From Gracilibacillus oryzae (GTDB lineage: Bacteria; Bacillota; Bacilli; Bacillales; Amphibacillaceae): a stretch of 61,070 nt of DNA. Shown here piece by piece: positions 8,709 to 17,616 of the stretch (position 1 is the first letter of the stretch; the number at the start of each line of letters is the position of its first letter). The stretch lies in assembly GCF_009498735.1 (NCBI RefSeq), contig NZ_ML762427.1, forward strand, positions 1 through 61,070, written 5' to 3'. Below the pieces are notes generated by a model, which was not told where the DNA came from, searched no databases, and saw nothing but the letters and a program-made list of their open reading frames with translations. Made by a program: the position numbers and the translations under genes.

Positions 8709-9059
8709 TTAGAACTCAGTTAATCCTAAACTAATTTCTAATCCTTTATCGATCTTCTCCATCATCGCACTGTCTAAATGTGTTATTTTATCAGTAAGCC
8801 TTTGTTTATCTATCGTACGAATCTGTTCTAATAAAATAACGGAATTTCGTTCAAAACCATATTTTTTGGCATCAATCTCTACATGAGTCGGTAATTTAGC
8901 TTTTTGTATCTGCGCAGTTATCGCCGCAACTATAACAGTTGGACTAAAACGATTACCAATATCATTTTGAAGAACTAATACTGGCCTTACACCGCCCTGT
9001 TCAGAACCAACAACAGGAGAAAGGTCGGCGAAATATACATCGCCTCTTTTCACAATCAA
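8709..9059 (-). CDS. ndoA: MazF/EndoA type II toxin, mRNA interferase
   Basis: A 116-residue MazF/PemK-fold endoribonuclease that is nearly identical to B. subtilis EndoA, which cuts at UACAU. The signature [19 protein letters not shown] is at the N-terminus, followed by [12 protein letters not shown]. The frame opens with TTG (9057-9059), the same start codon I recall for the B. subtilis gene. It follows its antitoxin gene by three bases. It lies directly upstream of the rsb operon, as in other Bacillaceae, but a terminator separates the two. Confidence 0.95.
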   Translation of the reverse strand: MIVKRGDVYFADLSPVVGSEQGGVRPVLVLQNDIGNRFSPTVIVAAITAQIQKAKLPTHVEIDAKKYGFERNSVILLEQIRTIDKQRLTDKITHLDSAMMEKIDKGLEISLGLTEF

Positions 9060-9062
9060 AAC

Positions 9063-9347
9063 CTACACCCCGCCGCTCACTAGGCGCTCAAGAGTTATTT
9101 CTGCCTCCTCTTCAGCTTGAAAAGCTTCTGACGCTATGTGTAGATTAATTTTTGCCATTTCCATATAGCCTCTTTGCATCGACTCTTGAATATGGCGCTT
9201 TTTCTTTTCACGCAGGTACGTTTTCGTTGCTTGACAAATAAAATCACTTAAATTGCTATCCTCATTCTTCATCAAGCCGTCCACCTCATTCAGCAGGTTT
9301 TTAGGTAATCTTACAGCAATTTCTTGTAAGTCTTCAGACAACACCAT
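9063..9347 (-). CDS. ndoAI: EndoAI/MazE-type antitoxin
   Basis: A 94-residue ribbon-helix-helix antitoxin. The N-terminal EIAVRLPKNLLNEVDGLM is the DNA-binding part, and the C-terminal RGYMEMAKINLHIASEAF and ERLVSGG match the EndoAI region that blocks the toxin. The ATG at 9345-9347 is only three bases from GGAGG; the GTG in the next codon is better spaced, so the true start may be one codon later. It is upstream of alr's 3' end and cotranscribed with the toxin. Confidence 0.93.
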   Translation of the reverse strand: MVLSEDLQEIAVRLPKNLLNEVDGLMKNEDSNLSDFICQATKTYLREKKKRHIQESMQRGYMEMAKINLHIASEAFQAEEEAEITLERLVSGGV

Positions 9348-9509
9348 ACACCTCCACCAACATTGACAAGCCTAAAATATTAATCCCCTAATATCATACC
9401 ATTCCACGATCACATTGCAAAGAGATTTCAACAAATTTATTAACTTTTTTACACTAGATTCATTTTGTCACATTTTATCTAAATTCGATGAAGTAACACA
9501 AATTAGTAA

Positions 9510-9600
9510 CTCCCGCTATGCATCCTGATAAGTTTCGCTAAAGATGTGTTCATAGACCAACCCTCATCAAAGTCTCACTTTATCACAGCGCTAAGTGGCT
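9510..9600. repeat. Repeat family 2, copy b
   Basis: Read on the minus strand this is TTAGCGCTGTGATAAAG, TGAGACTTTGATGAGGG, a variable loop, then TAGCGAAACTTATCAGGATGC, which matches the tandem units at 53041-53257. It occupies the alr-mazE gap. The inner arms GATG/CATC replace the GATCAGAGGG/CCCTCTGATC pair of the other copies. Confidence 0.75.
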
Positions 9601-9606
9601 GTATGT

Positions 9607-10737
9607 TCAGTGAAGTTTCACTTTATCTGGATAAACGCGTGGTACCCTTGAACTTATCATACAGGCAATTTCATAATTTATTGTCTCTAATTTATCTGCA
9701 AGTTCATCCATTTCAATTGTTTCTTCTCCTTGCGTCCCGATCAATGTTACTTTGTCACCAACAGATGCGTTCTCTGGCAGGCGAACCATAAACTGATCCA
9801 TACATATGCGCCCAATTATTTCACAACGTTCTCCATTTACGAGAACCTCTGCACCCTGTAATCCTCTCCTTATACCATCAGCATACCCTAACGGCACCGT
9901 TCCTATCCATTCCTCTTGTTTCGATACATAAGTTGCACCATAGCTTATGGTAGTGCCTTTCTTAACCTTCTTCACATGTATTAACCTGCTGTGCAGCGAA
10001 AAAGCAGGCTTCAAGTCAATTGGCCGTTCATTTTTTGCAACAGTTGAAGGGTATAAACCATACATACTGATACCATAGCGAACATAATCAAACATTTTTT
10101 CGGGAAATCGCATACTTGCCGCACTGTTTCCTGTATGGAGAATGACTTCTTCCTGCCAATTTTCTTTAAATACTTGCAGCAATTGATCAAAACAAGCAAG
10201 CTGGCTTTCAAAGTGTAATGTAGACTCTTCATCAGCAGTTGCAAAGTGTGTAAAAATACCCTCTAAATTAAATATATCGTTTTTAAGCAATGGTATTACT
10301 TCTAATAATTCTTCTTTACTTCTTATCCCTATTCTCCCCATGCCTGTATCCCATTTTAAATGAACATTCACTTCCCTGGTCAGGTTAAGAGAAATAACTT
10401 CTTCCAGCCATTCTTTTTGATAACATGTAACGGTTATTTCATACTGTGCCGCTACTTCCGCGTATTCAGGTCTAATCCACCCCATCACTAAAACCGGGGC
10501 TTCTATCCCCTGATCTCTGAGCAGGACCGCTTCATCCAATGTCGCAACTGCGAGACGCTTTGCACCAGCACAGATTGCCGCACGAGCAACCTCTGCATCT
10601 CCATGCCCGTAAGCATTTGCTTTTACAACTGCATAAATTTCTGTCGTTGATTTTAATCTTTGTTTTAATTGTTTTATATTATATATAATATTCGCCAGAT
10701 GAACTTCTACCCATGAATCTCGATAAAATTTTTCCAT
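9607..10737 (-). CDS. alr: Alanine racemase
   Basis: A 376-residue fold-type III PLP enzyme making D-alanine for peptidoglycan. Lys39 in AVVKANAYGHG forms the Schiff base with PLP, and the second catalytic tyrosine lies in SKQEEWIGTV/ISYGATYVS, with the YGISMYGLYPS motif earlier. The length is typical. It sits between a LolA-like lipoprotein gene and mazEF, as in B. subtilis. A minimal copy of repeat family 1 lies just upstream. Confidence 0.96.
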   Translation of the reverse strand: MEKFYRDSWVEVHLANIIYNIKQLKQRLKSTTEIYAVVKANAYGHGDAEVARAAICAGAKRLAVATLDEAVLLRDQGIEAPVLVMGWIRPEYAEVAAQYEITVTCYQKEWLEEVISLNLTREVNVHLKWDTGMGRIGIRSKEELLEVIPLLKNDIFNLEGIFTHFATADEESTLHFESQLACFDQLLQVFKENWQEEVILHTGNSAASMRFPEKMFDYVRYGISMYGLYPSTVAKNERPIDLKPAFSLHSRLIHVKKVKKGTTISYGATYVSKQEEWIGTVPLGYADGIRRGLQGAEVLVNGERCEIIGRICMDQFMVRLPENASVGDKVTLIGTQGEETIEMDELADKLETINYEIACMISSRVPRVYPDKVKLH

Positions 10738-10772
10738 AAAAGTGTGGTTCCTCTCATTTTATTGCTAATAGT

Positions 10773-10801
10773 GCGTGTTCAAAAAGCCAGCTTTTTGAAC
10801 A
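10773..10801. repeat. Repeat family 1, minimal copy C (ends only)
   Basis: GTGTTCAAAAAG and CTTTTTGAAC face each other with only CCA between them, preceded by GTGC. It is as if the interior of a family-1 element had been deleted, leaving the two terminal inverted repeats. The remaining gap between alr and the lipoprotein gene (10802-10932) shows nothing else. Confidence 0.6.
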
Positions 10802-10932
10802 TCGTCTAATATTTTATTATACATCAAAAAAAATAAACAGTGGAAGAAGAAATTCACATACAATTGAGAAAAACCACGCATTCGCTTCGTCTTTTAGCGA
10901 GTGACGAAGATCTTCCTCTATTTCCTAACGCG

Positions 10933-10964
10933 AAAAAAGCAGACCTGCTAAGAGTCTGCTTTTT
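10933..10964 (-). terminator. Rho-independent terminator of the lipoprotein gene
   Basis: AAAAAGCAGAC on the minus strand pairs with GTCTGCTTTTTT around a 9-base loop, directly after the stop codon at 10967. Confidence 0.9.
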
Positions 10965-10966
10965 CA

Positions 10967-11983
10967 TTATTTAGCCGCCTGGGCATGTACCGATGTTGCT
11001 ACATCAATAAGTTCCTGTTTCGTTAATTGATCACTTGCTAAATAATAGTTTATTCCGTTATACTGCCATTCTAATGATGCTTCGGACATCGCACCAACTG
11101 TAAAGCCTAAGTCAGCAGGCTCTCCATTTACTAATTCCGGTGACTGGGTACTTGCAGGATAGGATGTTACCAGTTCCTGAATAAGGGTAAAATCTCTTTC
11201 GCCCTCATATGACAACATCACTCGTTTCCCATTTTCTGTATCCATTTGATCTTCTTCCACTAATTCAGCACCAAGTGAATTTGCCGGATAATAGATCGTT
11301 AATTCCTGTGGCAGCTCTTCTTGCGCCATAACCGGAACCCCCAGCACACTGCTTGTCATATTTTTCTCCATACTAAATGTATCTTCAGGCAATTCCGGAT
11401 CAATTTCAAATGAGGCATAATCAACTTCCACTAATGTGTTTTTATCATGATCCATAACTTCTACTCTGACTGGTGTGAAATTCTTTTTGTCAAAGTATAT
11501 TTTCTGATATGGCAGATTGCTGTTGCTTTCATAACTTGTTTTGGTTTCAAATACATAATAATTTTCCGTTTGAGTAAATACCGCTTCCCCATCATCTACC
11601 ACATCTTTAATCAAAGATTGGAACAAATATGGCTGGCTGTTGTTAGCTGGCCATTCGCTTTGAAACTTAAAGCTTTTATTCAATGCAGGTGTTAAAACAA
11701 ACACTCCCTCTTCATTTCGCAAAATGATTTGGCTGTTCCCTTCATCCTGCTCGTTTTTCAACAACACTCTGTAAAAATCCTTTTTCTTATGCGCTACTTC
11801 GATATGGTAAACCTGCTGTTCTTTCCCTGTTGATAATGTCATCACTGCTTGTGCCTGGTATCCATTCATCTTTTCCGCCATATCCTCTAACTTACCCACA
11901 ACATCTTCTTTTGACTTTTCCCCACATGCTGCCAACAAAATAACAAAACACAAACCAATAACTATGCTTATATATTTTTTCAT
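10967..11983 (-). CDS. LolA-like outer-membrane-lipoprotein-sorting family lipoprotein (YdcC)
   Basis: A 338-residue predicted lipoprotein. The ATG at 11981-11983 has AAAGGAG upstream and gives a signal peptide MKKYISIVIGLCFVILLAAC with lipobox LAAC (Cys20). The rest is a beta-rich LolA/RseB-like fold; the C-terminal part (about residues 220-330) resembles the DUF4367-type module (ELTIYYPANSLGAELVEE). B. subtilis YdcC lies in the same place next to alr. Its function in Gram-positive cells is unknown. Confidence 0.85.
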   Translation of the reverse strand: MKKYISIVIGLCFVILLAACGEKSKEDVVGKLEDMAEKMNGYQAQAVMTLSTGKEQQVYHIEVAHKKKDFYRVLLKNEQDEGNSQIILRNEEGVFVLTPALNKSFKFQSEWPANNSQPYLFQSLIKDVVDDGEAVFTQTENYYVFETKTSYESNSNLPYQKIYFDKKNFTPVRVEVMDHDKNTLVEVDYASFEIDPELPEDTFSMEKNMTSSVLGVPVMAQEELPQELTIYYPANSLGAELVEEDQMDTENGKRVMLSYEGERDFTLIQELVTSYPASTQSPELVNGEPADLGFTVGAMSEASLEWQYNGINYYLASDQLTKQELIDVATSVHAQAAK

Positions 11984-12028
11984 CGCGATAACTCTCCTTT
12001 GTCTCAAGTAAGAGGACAAAGGGAACAA

Positions 12029-13555
12029 TTACACGTCAGATAATGTACGAAAAACATTGGATAGACCATCAATTACATCGGAAGCAAGCAAGTCAATTTC
12101 TGTATTCTCCCCTGATTTCACTCTCATCTCAGCTGAAAGCCCATGAATATAGCAGGCGTTACCTAAAGCAGCCATTGTAGACTGGTTCTGCATGATCATC
12201 GCTAACAGGATGCCTGATAGCACATCACCTGTTCCTCCTTTAGCTAATCCTGCATTTCCGGTATCATTCACGATTTGATCACCGTAAGGAGAAGTGATAA
12301 TGGTAAACTTCCCTTTCAAAACGACGTACAGCTGATATTGATCGGCAAACTCTTTTGCAATCGAAAATGGTTTCCGTTTCATCTCGTCTATCGTATATCC
12401 TGTGAGCATGGCCATTTCGCCAAAATGCGGCGTAATTATGATGGGATGATTTCTTTCGGAAACTGTATTCAGTATTGGTTTTAAATGATGCAATCCATCA
12501 GCATCGATCACCATCGGCATATCTAATGCTTGAATTAATTTTTGAGAGAAATTTGCTGTTACCTCATCTCGGCCCATTCCCATACCAATTGCTAATCCAT
12601 CAAATGCTTTGAAAAGATCAGTATGATTTTTTGTGATGACTCCATCACGATCTTCTAACACTTGATACATAGCCTCTGTACACTTACTGGCAATAATAGG
12701 GATGTTGTCCTCTACTGTAGCGATTGTTAACAGACCTGCACCTGACTTTAGTGCAGCACTTGCTGTTAATGTCACCGAACCAGGCATTGTCCGCTGCCCG
12801 CCAATTACAGCACCCTTTCCATGTGATCCTTTATGAGAATAGGTATCACGTTTAGGGAAAGTGGAGACAAATGCTTGTTTCCCCCATCTTTTAAGTGACG
12901 AATGGTTAGAATAGGCCTGTTCTGGTATACCAATCGGCACAACTTCCCACTCTCCATAGTATGGTGCACCCCATTCTGTAAAAAGGCTCTGTTTTGGTGA
13001 TTCGACTACATAAGTGAAATCTGCTTTGACCGCAATATCTTTATCGATCCCTTCATTTGCTGGTAAGCCGCTGGGAATATCAACAGAGATTACTTTTTTG
13101 TCAGATTTGTTTAGCAGGTCAATAAATGGTCTGATCGATGAACGAATCTCTCCTTTCACCCCAATACCCAGTATCGCATCAACGACGAAATGATAGTTTG
13201 GCAGATCGTCCTGCAGCATTTCTGCATCAACATTATCTTCTATGAGTCCTTGCTGGTTGATAAATAATTGTTTATGATAGAGTGCATCTCCTGTTATCTT
13301 CTGATTTGAGGCCAGCTGATATACTTTTACACGAAAACCAGATTGCAATAAATACCTCGCAATAACGAATCCATCCCCGCCATTATTGCCGCTGCCAACT
13401 ATAACAGCTGCAGCTTGACTGCCTGCCTCCTGCTTTATCAACCGCTCTGCAATGGCTCGTCCTGCATTTTCCATAAGGATCCTGCCATCTATGCCCCCAT
13501 GTTCTATCGCATATCGATCAATTTCGTACATTTCCTCCGCGGTTACGATGTACAT
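12029..13555 (-). CDS. nnr: Bifunctional NAD(P)HX epimerase / ADP-dependent NAD(P)HX dehydratase
   Basis: A 508-residue fusion that repairs hydrated NADH and NADPH. The N-terminal YjeF_N epimerase domain (1-215) has GSGNNGGDGFVIARYL and VDIPSGLPA. The C-terminal carbohydrate kinase-like dehydratase (230-505) has KGSHGKGAVIGGQR and GTGDVLSG. I chose the ATG at 13553-13555 (MYIVTAEEM) with GGAGGG six bases upstream, over a 13-codon longer frame. It is between acpS and the lipoprotein gene. Confidence 0.94.
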   Translation of the reverse strand: MYIVTAEEMYEIDRYAIEHGGIDGRILMENAGRAIAERLIKQEAGSQAAAVIVGSGNNGGDGFVIARYLLQSGFRVKVYQLASNQKITGDALYHKQLFINQQGLIEDNVDAEMLQDDLPNYHFVVDAILGIGVKGEIRSSIRPFIDLLNKSDKKVISVDIPSGLPANEGIDKDIAVKADFTYVVESPKQSLFTEWGAPYYGEWEVVPIGIPEQAYSNHSSLKRWGKQAFVSTFPKRDTYSHKGSHGKGAVIGGQRTMPGSVTLTASAALKSGAGLLTIATVEDNIPIIASKCTEAMYQVLEDRDGVITKNHTDLFKAFDGLAIGMGMGRDEVTANFSQKLIQALDMPMVIDADGLHHLKPILNTVSERNHPIIITPHFGEMAMLTGYTIDEMKRKPFSIAKEFADQYQLYVVLKGKFTIITSPYGDQIVNDTGNAGLAKGGTGDVLSGILLAMIMQNQSTMAALGNACYIHGLSAEMRVKSGENTEIDLLASDVIDGLSNVFRTLSDV

Positions 13556-13603
13556 CTTGTTCCCTCCTACCCGCACTAAAATATTATGAGACAACCTCTC
13601 TCA

Positions 13604-13969
13604 TTATGCCGAATCTCCTTCAATTATTACTTGAGCTACCGCATAAGAATCACTATGTGAAATGGAAACAAAAACGCTGTTCCCTTCTACGACACGGGAT
13701 TGAACAACTGGAGCACCTCTGTTATCTCGTAAAATTTCAATATCCTGAAAACTCAATTTGCCAATCCCTGTACCTAATGCTTTGGAAAAAGCTTCTTTCG
13801 CCGCAAACCTTCCGGCAAAAAATTCCACCTTCCTTTTTGCTGATTCTAATTGGTTATATAATTTTTTTTCGTTTTCTGTTAAGATTCTGTCCAAAATTCT
13901 CGGTTGTTTTGCTATTATTTTCTCTGCACGTTCCAGCTCAATAATATCAATTCCAATCCCTTTTATCAT
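13604..13969 (-). CDS. acpS: Holo-[acyl-carrier-protein] synthase
   Basis: A 121-residue AcpS-type phosphopantetheinyl transferase that activates ACP with coenzyme A as donor. The metal-binding Asp is in IKGIGIDIIELERAE and the second motif is FAGRFAAKEAFSKALG. The length matches the family. It is divergent from the rhomboid gene. Confidence 0.95.
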   Translation of the reverse strand: MIKGIGIDIIELERAEKIIAKQPRILDRILTENEKKLYNQLESAKRKVEFFAGRFAAKEAFSKALGTGIGKLSFQDIEILRDNRGAPVVQSRVVEGNSVFVSISHSDSYAVAQVIIEGDSA

Positions 13970-14101
13970 CGCTATACCCTCATTTATTATGTTTTATTCA
14001 ATGTGTTTCTTGCCAGAAACGACAGACTTTATTATCACTATATATTATAAATGATATTATGTTAATATAGAGCTATCTAAACTCGAAGAAGGAAGTGTTC
14101 T

Positions 14102-14863
14102 ATGTTTACTCGAACAGAGAGTTTCAAAGATTTTCTCCGGTTCTATCCGGTTACTTCTGTAATAGTTGGCTTACAAATCGGCATATGGCTTATCAGTATT
14201 CTATTTGAACCGATTGGAGATTATATTTACTATTACGGGACTGGTATGCATTACTTTATTTTACAAGGTGAGTATTGGCGTCTTCTCACATCTATCTTCT
14301 TACATGCAGGTGTTGGACATATTTTCTTCAACTCATTTTCCCTTATTCTGTTTGCACCAGCGCTTGAGCAGATGCTGGGAAAAGTGAAATTTATTTTTTC
14401 TTATTTATTCGCAGGGGTTTTGGCCAATGTTTTAACATTATTTGCGATTACTCAACTAACCTTTAACCATGCAGGTGGATCTGGTGCTATTTACGGACTG
14501 TTCGGTCTTTACTTATTTATGGTGTTGTTTGAGAAGAAACTAATCGATCAAGGCAGTGCGAAATTAATTACTATTATTATCATCATTGGCCTTGTGATGA
14601 CGTTCATTAATGCCAATATTAATATTGCCGGTCATTTATTCGGTTTTATCTCCGGTTTTGCACTAGGACCTGTTGTCTTGCGCAATGTGAAACCTTTCTC
14701 ACCATACCGAAATGTAAGAAAACCGAGAGCAGATGGGGAGATTGGCTTTGATCCAAACCGCTGGAACAAGAAAAGATATCGCTACAAAAAATTCATCGCA
14801 CCAGTTATTACTGTCATTTTTATTATTTTAGTAATTTTGGGAATAGTTTCATCATTTTTTTAG
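14102..14863 (+). CDS. Rhomboid family intramembrane serine protease
   Basis: A 253-residue protein with six or seven membrane helices. The catalytic Ser is in GGSGAIYGLFG (about residue 128) and the His is in NINIAGHLFGFISGFALG (about residue 180). HAGVGHIFFNSF in helix 2 is the conserved HxxxHxxxN region. It corresponds to B. subtilis YdcA by position beside acpS. Substrates are unknown. It is followed nine bases later by a small membrane protein gene. Confidence 0.9.
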   Translation: MFTRTESFKDFLRFYPVTSVIVGLQIGIWLISILFEPIGDYIYYYGTGMHYFILQGEYWRLLTSIFLHAGVGHIFFNSFSLILFAPALEQMLGKVKFIFSYLFAGVLANVLTLFAITQLTFNHAGGSGAIYGLFGLYLFMVLFEKKLIDQGSAKLITIIIIIGLVMTFINANINIAGHLFGFISGFALGPVVLRNVKPFSPYRNVRKPRADGEIGFDPNRWNKKRYRYKKFIAPVITVIFIILVILGIVSSFF

Positions 14864-14872
14864 GAGGTTATC

Positions 14873-15310
14873 ATGTTATCTGTATGGGCTTTTACTATAG
14901 CAGCAATTATTGCAGGAATTGGTATTCTGATTAATTTCAAAAGTCTGATCAACAAATTGATCCGGAGAATTGAGCAGAATGACTTTCACTTTCACGGTGT
15001 TCAAAAGGATCAGTCGAAATATTTTATTATGGTAGCCGTAATTGAGGCAATCCCAATCTTTCTGTTTGTTTTAGCATTTATCTCAATGGAGGATAGCACC
15101 GTCTCATTATCGGCAAAAATCATTCCACTGCTTATTATTATCGGCATTATCGCTCTATGTATTGCACAAGTGCTGTCCGCAAATCATGATATACCGAAAG
15201 ATAAATTATCACAGCAAGAGAAAGGCTTAATCAGGACGACTACTTTTGTCGGCTTAGGAACAATTCTCGCCATTCCTATCGCTTCTTTGATACTGCTCTT
15301 CATTGTCTAG
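14873..15310 (+). CDS. Small four-helix membrane protein, unknown function
   Basis: A 145-residue protein with about four hydrophobic helices arranged as two pairs (residues 3-23, 50-72, 85-105, 122-144), resembling proteins sometimes annotated as F-type ATPase subunit c-like. AGGAGG seven bases before the ATG and nine bases from the rhomboid stop suggest cotranscription. I do not recognise a function. Confidence 0.7.
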   Translation: MLSVWAFTIAAIIAGIGILINFKSLINKLIRRIEQNDFHFHGVQKDQSKYFIMVAVIEAIPIFLFVLAFISMEDSTVSLSAKIIPLLIIIGIIALCIAQVLSANHDIPKDKLSQQEKGLIRTTTFVGLGTILAIPIASLILLFIV

Positions 15311-15348
15311 CATTAGAGACATAACAAAATAGATGAAGCAGGGTCCGC

Positions 15349-15413
15349 GGTGAAAGCGAGTATTTTCCCCAGCGGTGTTAGCATTATCTATATTAGTACA
15401 TAGTGTGGGACTA
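15349..15413. repeat. Repeat family 3, partial copy (3' end)
   Basis: GGTGAAAGCGAGTATTTTCC, CCAGCGGTGTTAGCA and ATCTATATTAGTACATA match bases 55014-55072 almost base for base. Only the right end of that element is present here. Confidence 0.7.
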
Positions 15414-15442
15414 CTATGAGAGATCCTTTCCTGTTTTCCGAA

Positions 15443-15488
15443 TGCAAATAATCCGGACGAATTCAATTATGAAATCGTCCGGATTATT
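15443..15488 (-). terminator. Hairpin downstream of cshA
   Basis: AATAATCCGGACGA (15447-15460) pairs perfectly over 14 bp with TCGTCCGGATTATT (15475-15488). The following T-tract on the minus strand is short (ATTATTTGC), so it may be an intrinsic terminator or a processing-blocking stem. Confidence 0.7.
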
Positions 15489-15521
15489 GTATGGACAAAC
15501 TGCTTTTGCCCTGTCTTCTAT

Positions 15522-16985
15522 TTAACGTCCTTGTTTATTATTGTTTGAGCGTTTGTTCTGGAACTTGCGGTTGCGTCCTCCGCCTTTACGTCCGTTGAAT
15601 CCGCCGCGTTTGTTGTCACCTCTGAAGTTTTTCTTTCCACCCTTGTTCTTGTTTGCTTGTTTCACACTCACAGGTTGAACAGAGCTTAATGTAACAGGTG
15701 TCAGACGACGTTCTTTTGTTAACATTTTTAATGCTGCAGAGACAATTGTTACAGAATCATACTCCTCTAATAATTCTGTTGCCGTTTCGCGGTAATCCGC
15801 TAAGTCTTTCTTTTCAATTGTTTTGATTAATTTCTGTACAGTTAATTGTTGCTGGCCGCGTTTTGCTTCATCAAAGCTAGGCGGAGTCATTCTCTTCATT
15901 TTACTCTTTGTCACTTTTTCAATTAAGTGTAAATGTGGTGTCTCTCTTGGTGTAATGAATGAAATTGCTTCACCCATTTTACCAGCACGTCCAGTACGTC
16001 CGATTCGGTGAACATAGCTCTCCGGATCTTGTGGAATATCGAAATTATAAACATGTGTAACACCAGAAATATCTAAACCGCGGGCAGCTACATCTGTCGC
16101 TACAAGAATTTCGATACGGCCGAATTTAAATTTGTTTAATACAGAACTACGTTTCCCCTGTGTTAAGTCACCATGAATCCCTTCCGCTCTGAAACCTCGG
16201 GCCTGAAGACCTTCTGTTAACTCATCCACACGCTTTTTCGTACGGCCGAAGATGATAGCAAGCTCTGGTACATGTACATCCAACAGGTTTGTTAATGTAT
16301 CGAACTTTTGTTTTTCGTGAACTTCAATGAAATACTGATCGATATTTGATACCGTCATTTCTTTTGACTTCACTTTCACTTCTTCCGGATCTTTCATTAA
16401 TGTTGCTGCAATATTGCGGATTTCTTTCGGCATTGTCGCAGAGAAAAGTAATGTTTGTCGCTCATCAGGAATGGCCTTCAAAATATCACGGATATCATCA
16501 ATGAATCCCATGTTTAACATTTCGTCTGCTTCATCTAATACTGCGATTTTCACATCATCTACACGAATTGTACGACGACGTAAATGATCCAGTAAACGAC
16601 CAGGCGTTGCCACTACGATATGCGGGCGGTCTTTTAATGCTCTGATTTGGCGTTCCATATGCTGTCCGCCATAAACAGGCAATGTTTTAACACCTTTGAC
16701 TTTTCCTAGCTTGTGTAACTCTTCAGAAACCTGAATGGCTAATTCTCTAGTTGGTGCAACAACTAACCCTTGAATTTTACGTTCGTTAGAGTCTACTTGT
16801 TCAAGCATCGGAATTCCGAATGCAGCTGTTTTCCCCGTACCAGTCTGTGCTTGTCCAATAACATCTTTCCCTTGGATACCTAAAGGGATTGTTTGAGCCT
16901 GAATTGGAGTTGCCTCTTCAAAACCCATCTTCTCTAATGCTTTCATAATCGATGCTGAAATACCTAATTCATTAAAATTTGTCAC
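15522..16985 (-). CDS. cshA: DEAD-box RNA helicase CshA
   Basis: A 487-residue DEAD-box helicase acting in mRNA decay and ribosome assembly, notably in the cold. It has Walker [15 protein letters not shown] (about residue 44), DEAD in [16 protein letters not shown], and [13 protein letters not shown] (motif VI). The tail from about residue 430 is rich in Lys, Arg, Gly and Asn ([19 protein letters not shown]), typical of CshA and RNA-binding. The start is GTG 16983-16985, with GGAG 12 bases upstream. The leader is long and AT-rich (16986 to about 17290), as often for cold-responsive helicase genes. Confidence 0.94.
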   Translation of the reverse strand: MTNFNELGISASIMKALEKMGFEEATPIQAQTIPLGIQGKDVIGQAQTGTGKTAAFGIPMLEQVDSNERKIQGLVVAPTRELAIQVSEELHKLGKVKGVKTLPVYGGQHMERQIRALKDRPHIVVATPGRLLDHLRRRTIRVDDVKIAVLDEADEMLNMGFIDDIRDILKAIPDERQTLLFSATMPKEIRNIAATLMKDPEEVKVKSKEMTVSNIDQYFIEVHEKQKFDTLTNLLDVHVPELAIIFGRTKKRVDELTEGLQARGFRAEGIHGDLTQGKRSSVLNKFKFGRIEILVATDVAARGLDISGVTHVYNFDIPQDPESYVHRIGRTGRAGKMGEAISFITPRETPHLHLIEKVTKSKMKRMTPPSFDEAKRGQQQLTVQKLIKTIEKKDLADYRETATELLEEYDSVTIVSAALKMLTKERRLTPVTLSSVQPVSVKQANKNKGGKKNFRGDNKRGGFNGRKGGGRNRKFQNKRSNNNKQGR

Positions 16986-17292
16986 TATTTCGCTCTACTC
17001 CTTTTTTTCTAAAAATCTCATCTATTATCATTTTTCTTCGTTATCATTAGTTTACCCATTTATTCCTTGATCCTATCGGAAAATCCTAAGGTTTTTAAGG
17101 AAGAAAATAAATTATCAAAATCATCCTAATTTATCAGTAATTACACTATCATAAAATTTTAATGTAATGGAAGATAGTATAAGCAAAACTAAGACTTGCC
17201 GACAAGCCAAGTTTACTAACAGAAGTTCTCACTAAGTGGCAGATATTGTGAAAGTATTGTGTATGTAACACAACAATATATGGGATGTTCCA

Positions 17293-17332
17293 ATGAAAAA
17301 AGCCTTCCTCCACATTCATTTGGAAGAGGCTT
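17293..17332 (-). terminator. Rho-independent terminator in the cshA upstream gap
   Basis: On the minus strand AAGCCTCTTCCA pairs with TGGAGGAAGGCTT, followed by six T. No annotated gene ends here, so it may end a short RNA transcribed from about 17376. Confidence 0.75.
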
Positions 17333-17411
17333 ATAAATGACCAATCAATGGATTATTATATCATATCACACTCTTCTGTTTTATTCTATATAAATTTTTC
17401 CTCTAATTCAA
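17293..17411 (-). ncRNA. Candidate small RNA with own promoter and terminator
   Basis: TTGAAT (17406-17411), a 17-base spacer and TAGAAT (17383-17388) form a reasonable SigA-type promoter on the minus strand. Transcription would start near 17376 and end in the T-tract at 17293, giving about 80 nt. The span holds no good coding frame. This is inference from promoter and terminator only; it could instead be the start of the cshA leader with an attenuator. Confidence 0.35.
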
Positions 17412-17434
17412 ATATTAAAGTTGCATTTTTATTA

Positions 17435-17537
17435 TGTGTTCAAAAAGGAGGATAAAATGGATCGAGAAGTTCAAGGCAGCGGATACCAAGCCATTGAAGA
17501 AATACGATGTGTCAATTTTACCGGACTTTTTGATACC
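17435..17537. repeat. Repeat family 1, internally deleted copy D
   Basis: GTGTTCAAAAAGGAGGATAA at the left and CATTGAAGAAATACGATGTG then ATTTTACCGGACTTTTTGAT at the right match the reverse complement of the copy at 38690-38838. The central part, including the ACGTATG hairpin, is missing. The right end has decayed (TTTTTGATACC instead of TTTTTGAACAC). Confidence 0.75.
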
Positions 17538-17616
17538 TTTACTAGTTAACTTTTTTTAATTTTCTCTAAATACTGTATACTGAAAAGAAAACAGATCATG
17601 TTTGGCAGGTGAAAAA

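Noticed and set aside
17457-17552. Small reading frame of about 31 codons after AAAAAGGAGG in repeat copy D
   Set aside because: It lies inside a family-1 repeat; the ATG is absent from the equivalent place in the copy at 38690-38838, so the ribosome-site likeness is a chance product of the repeat end.
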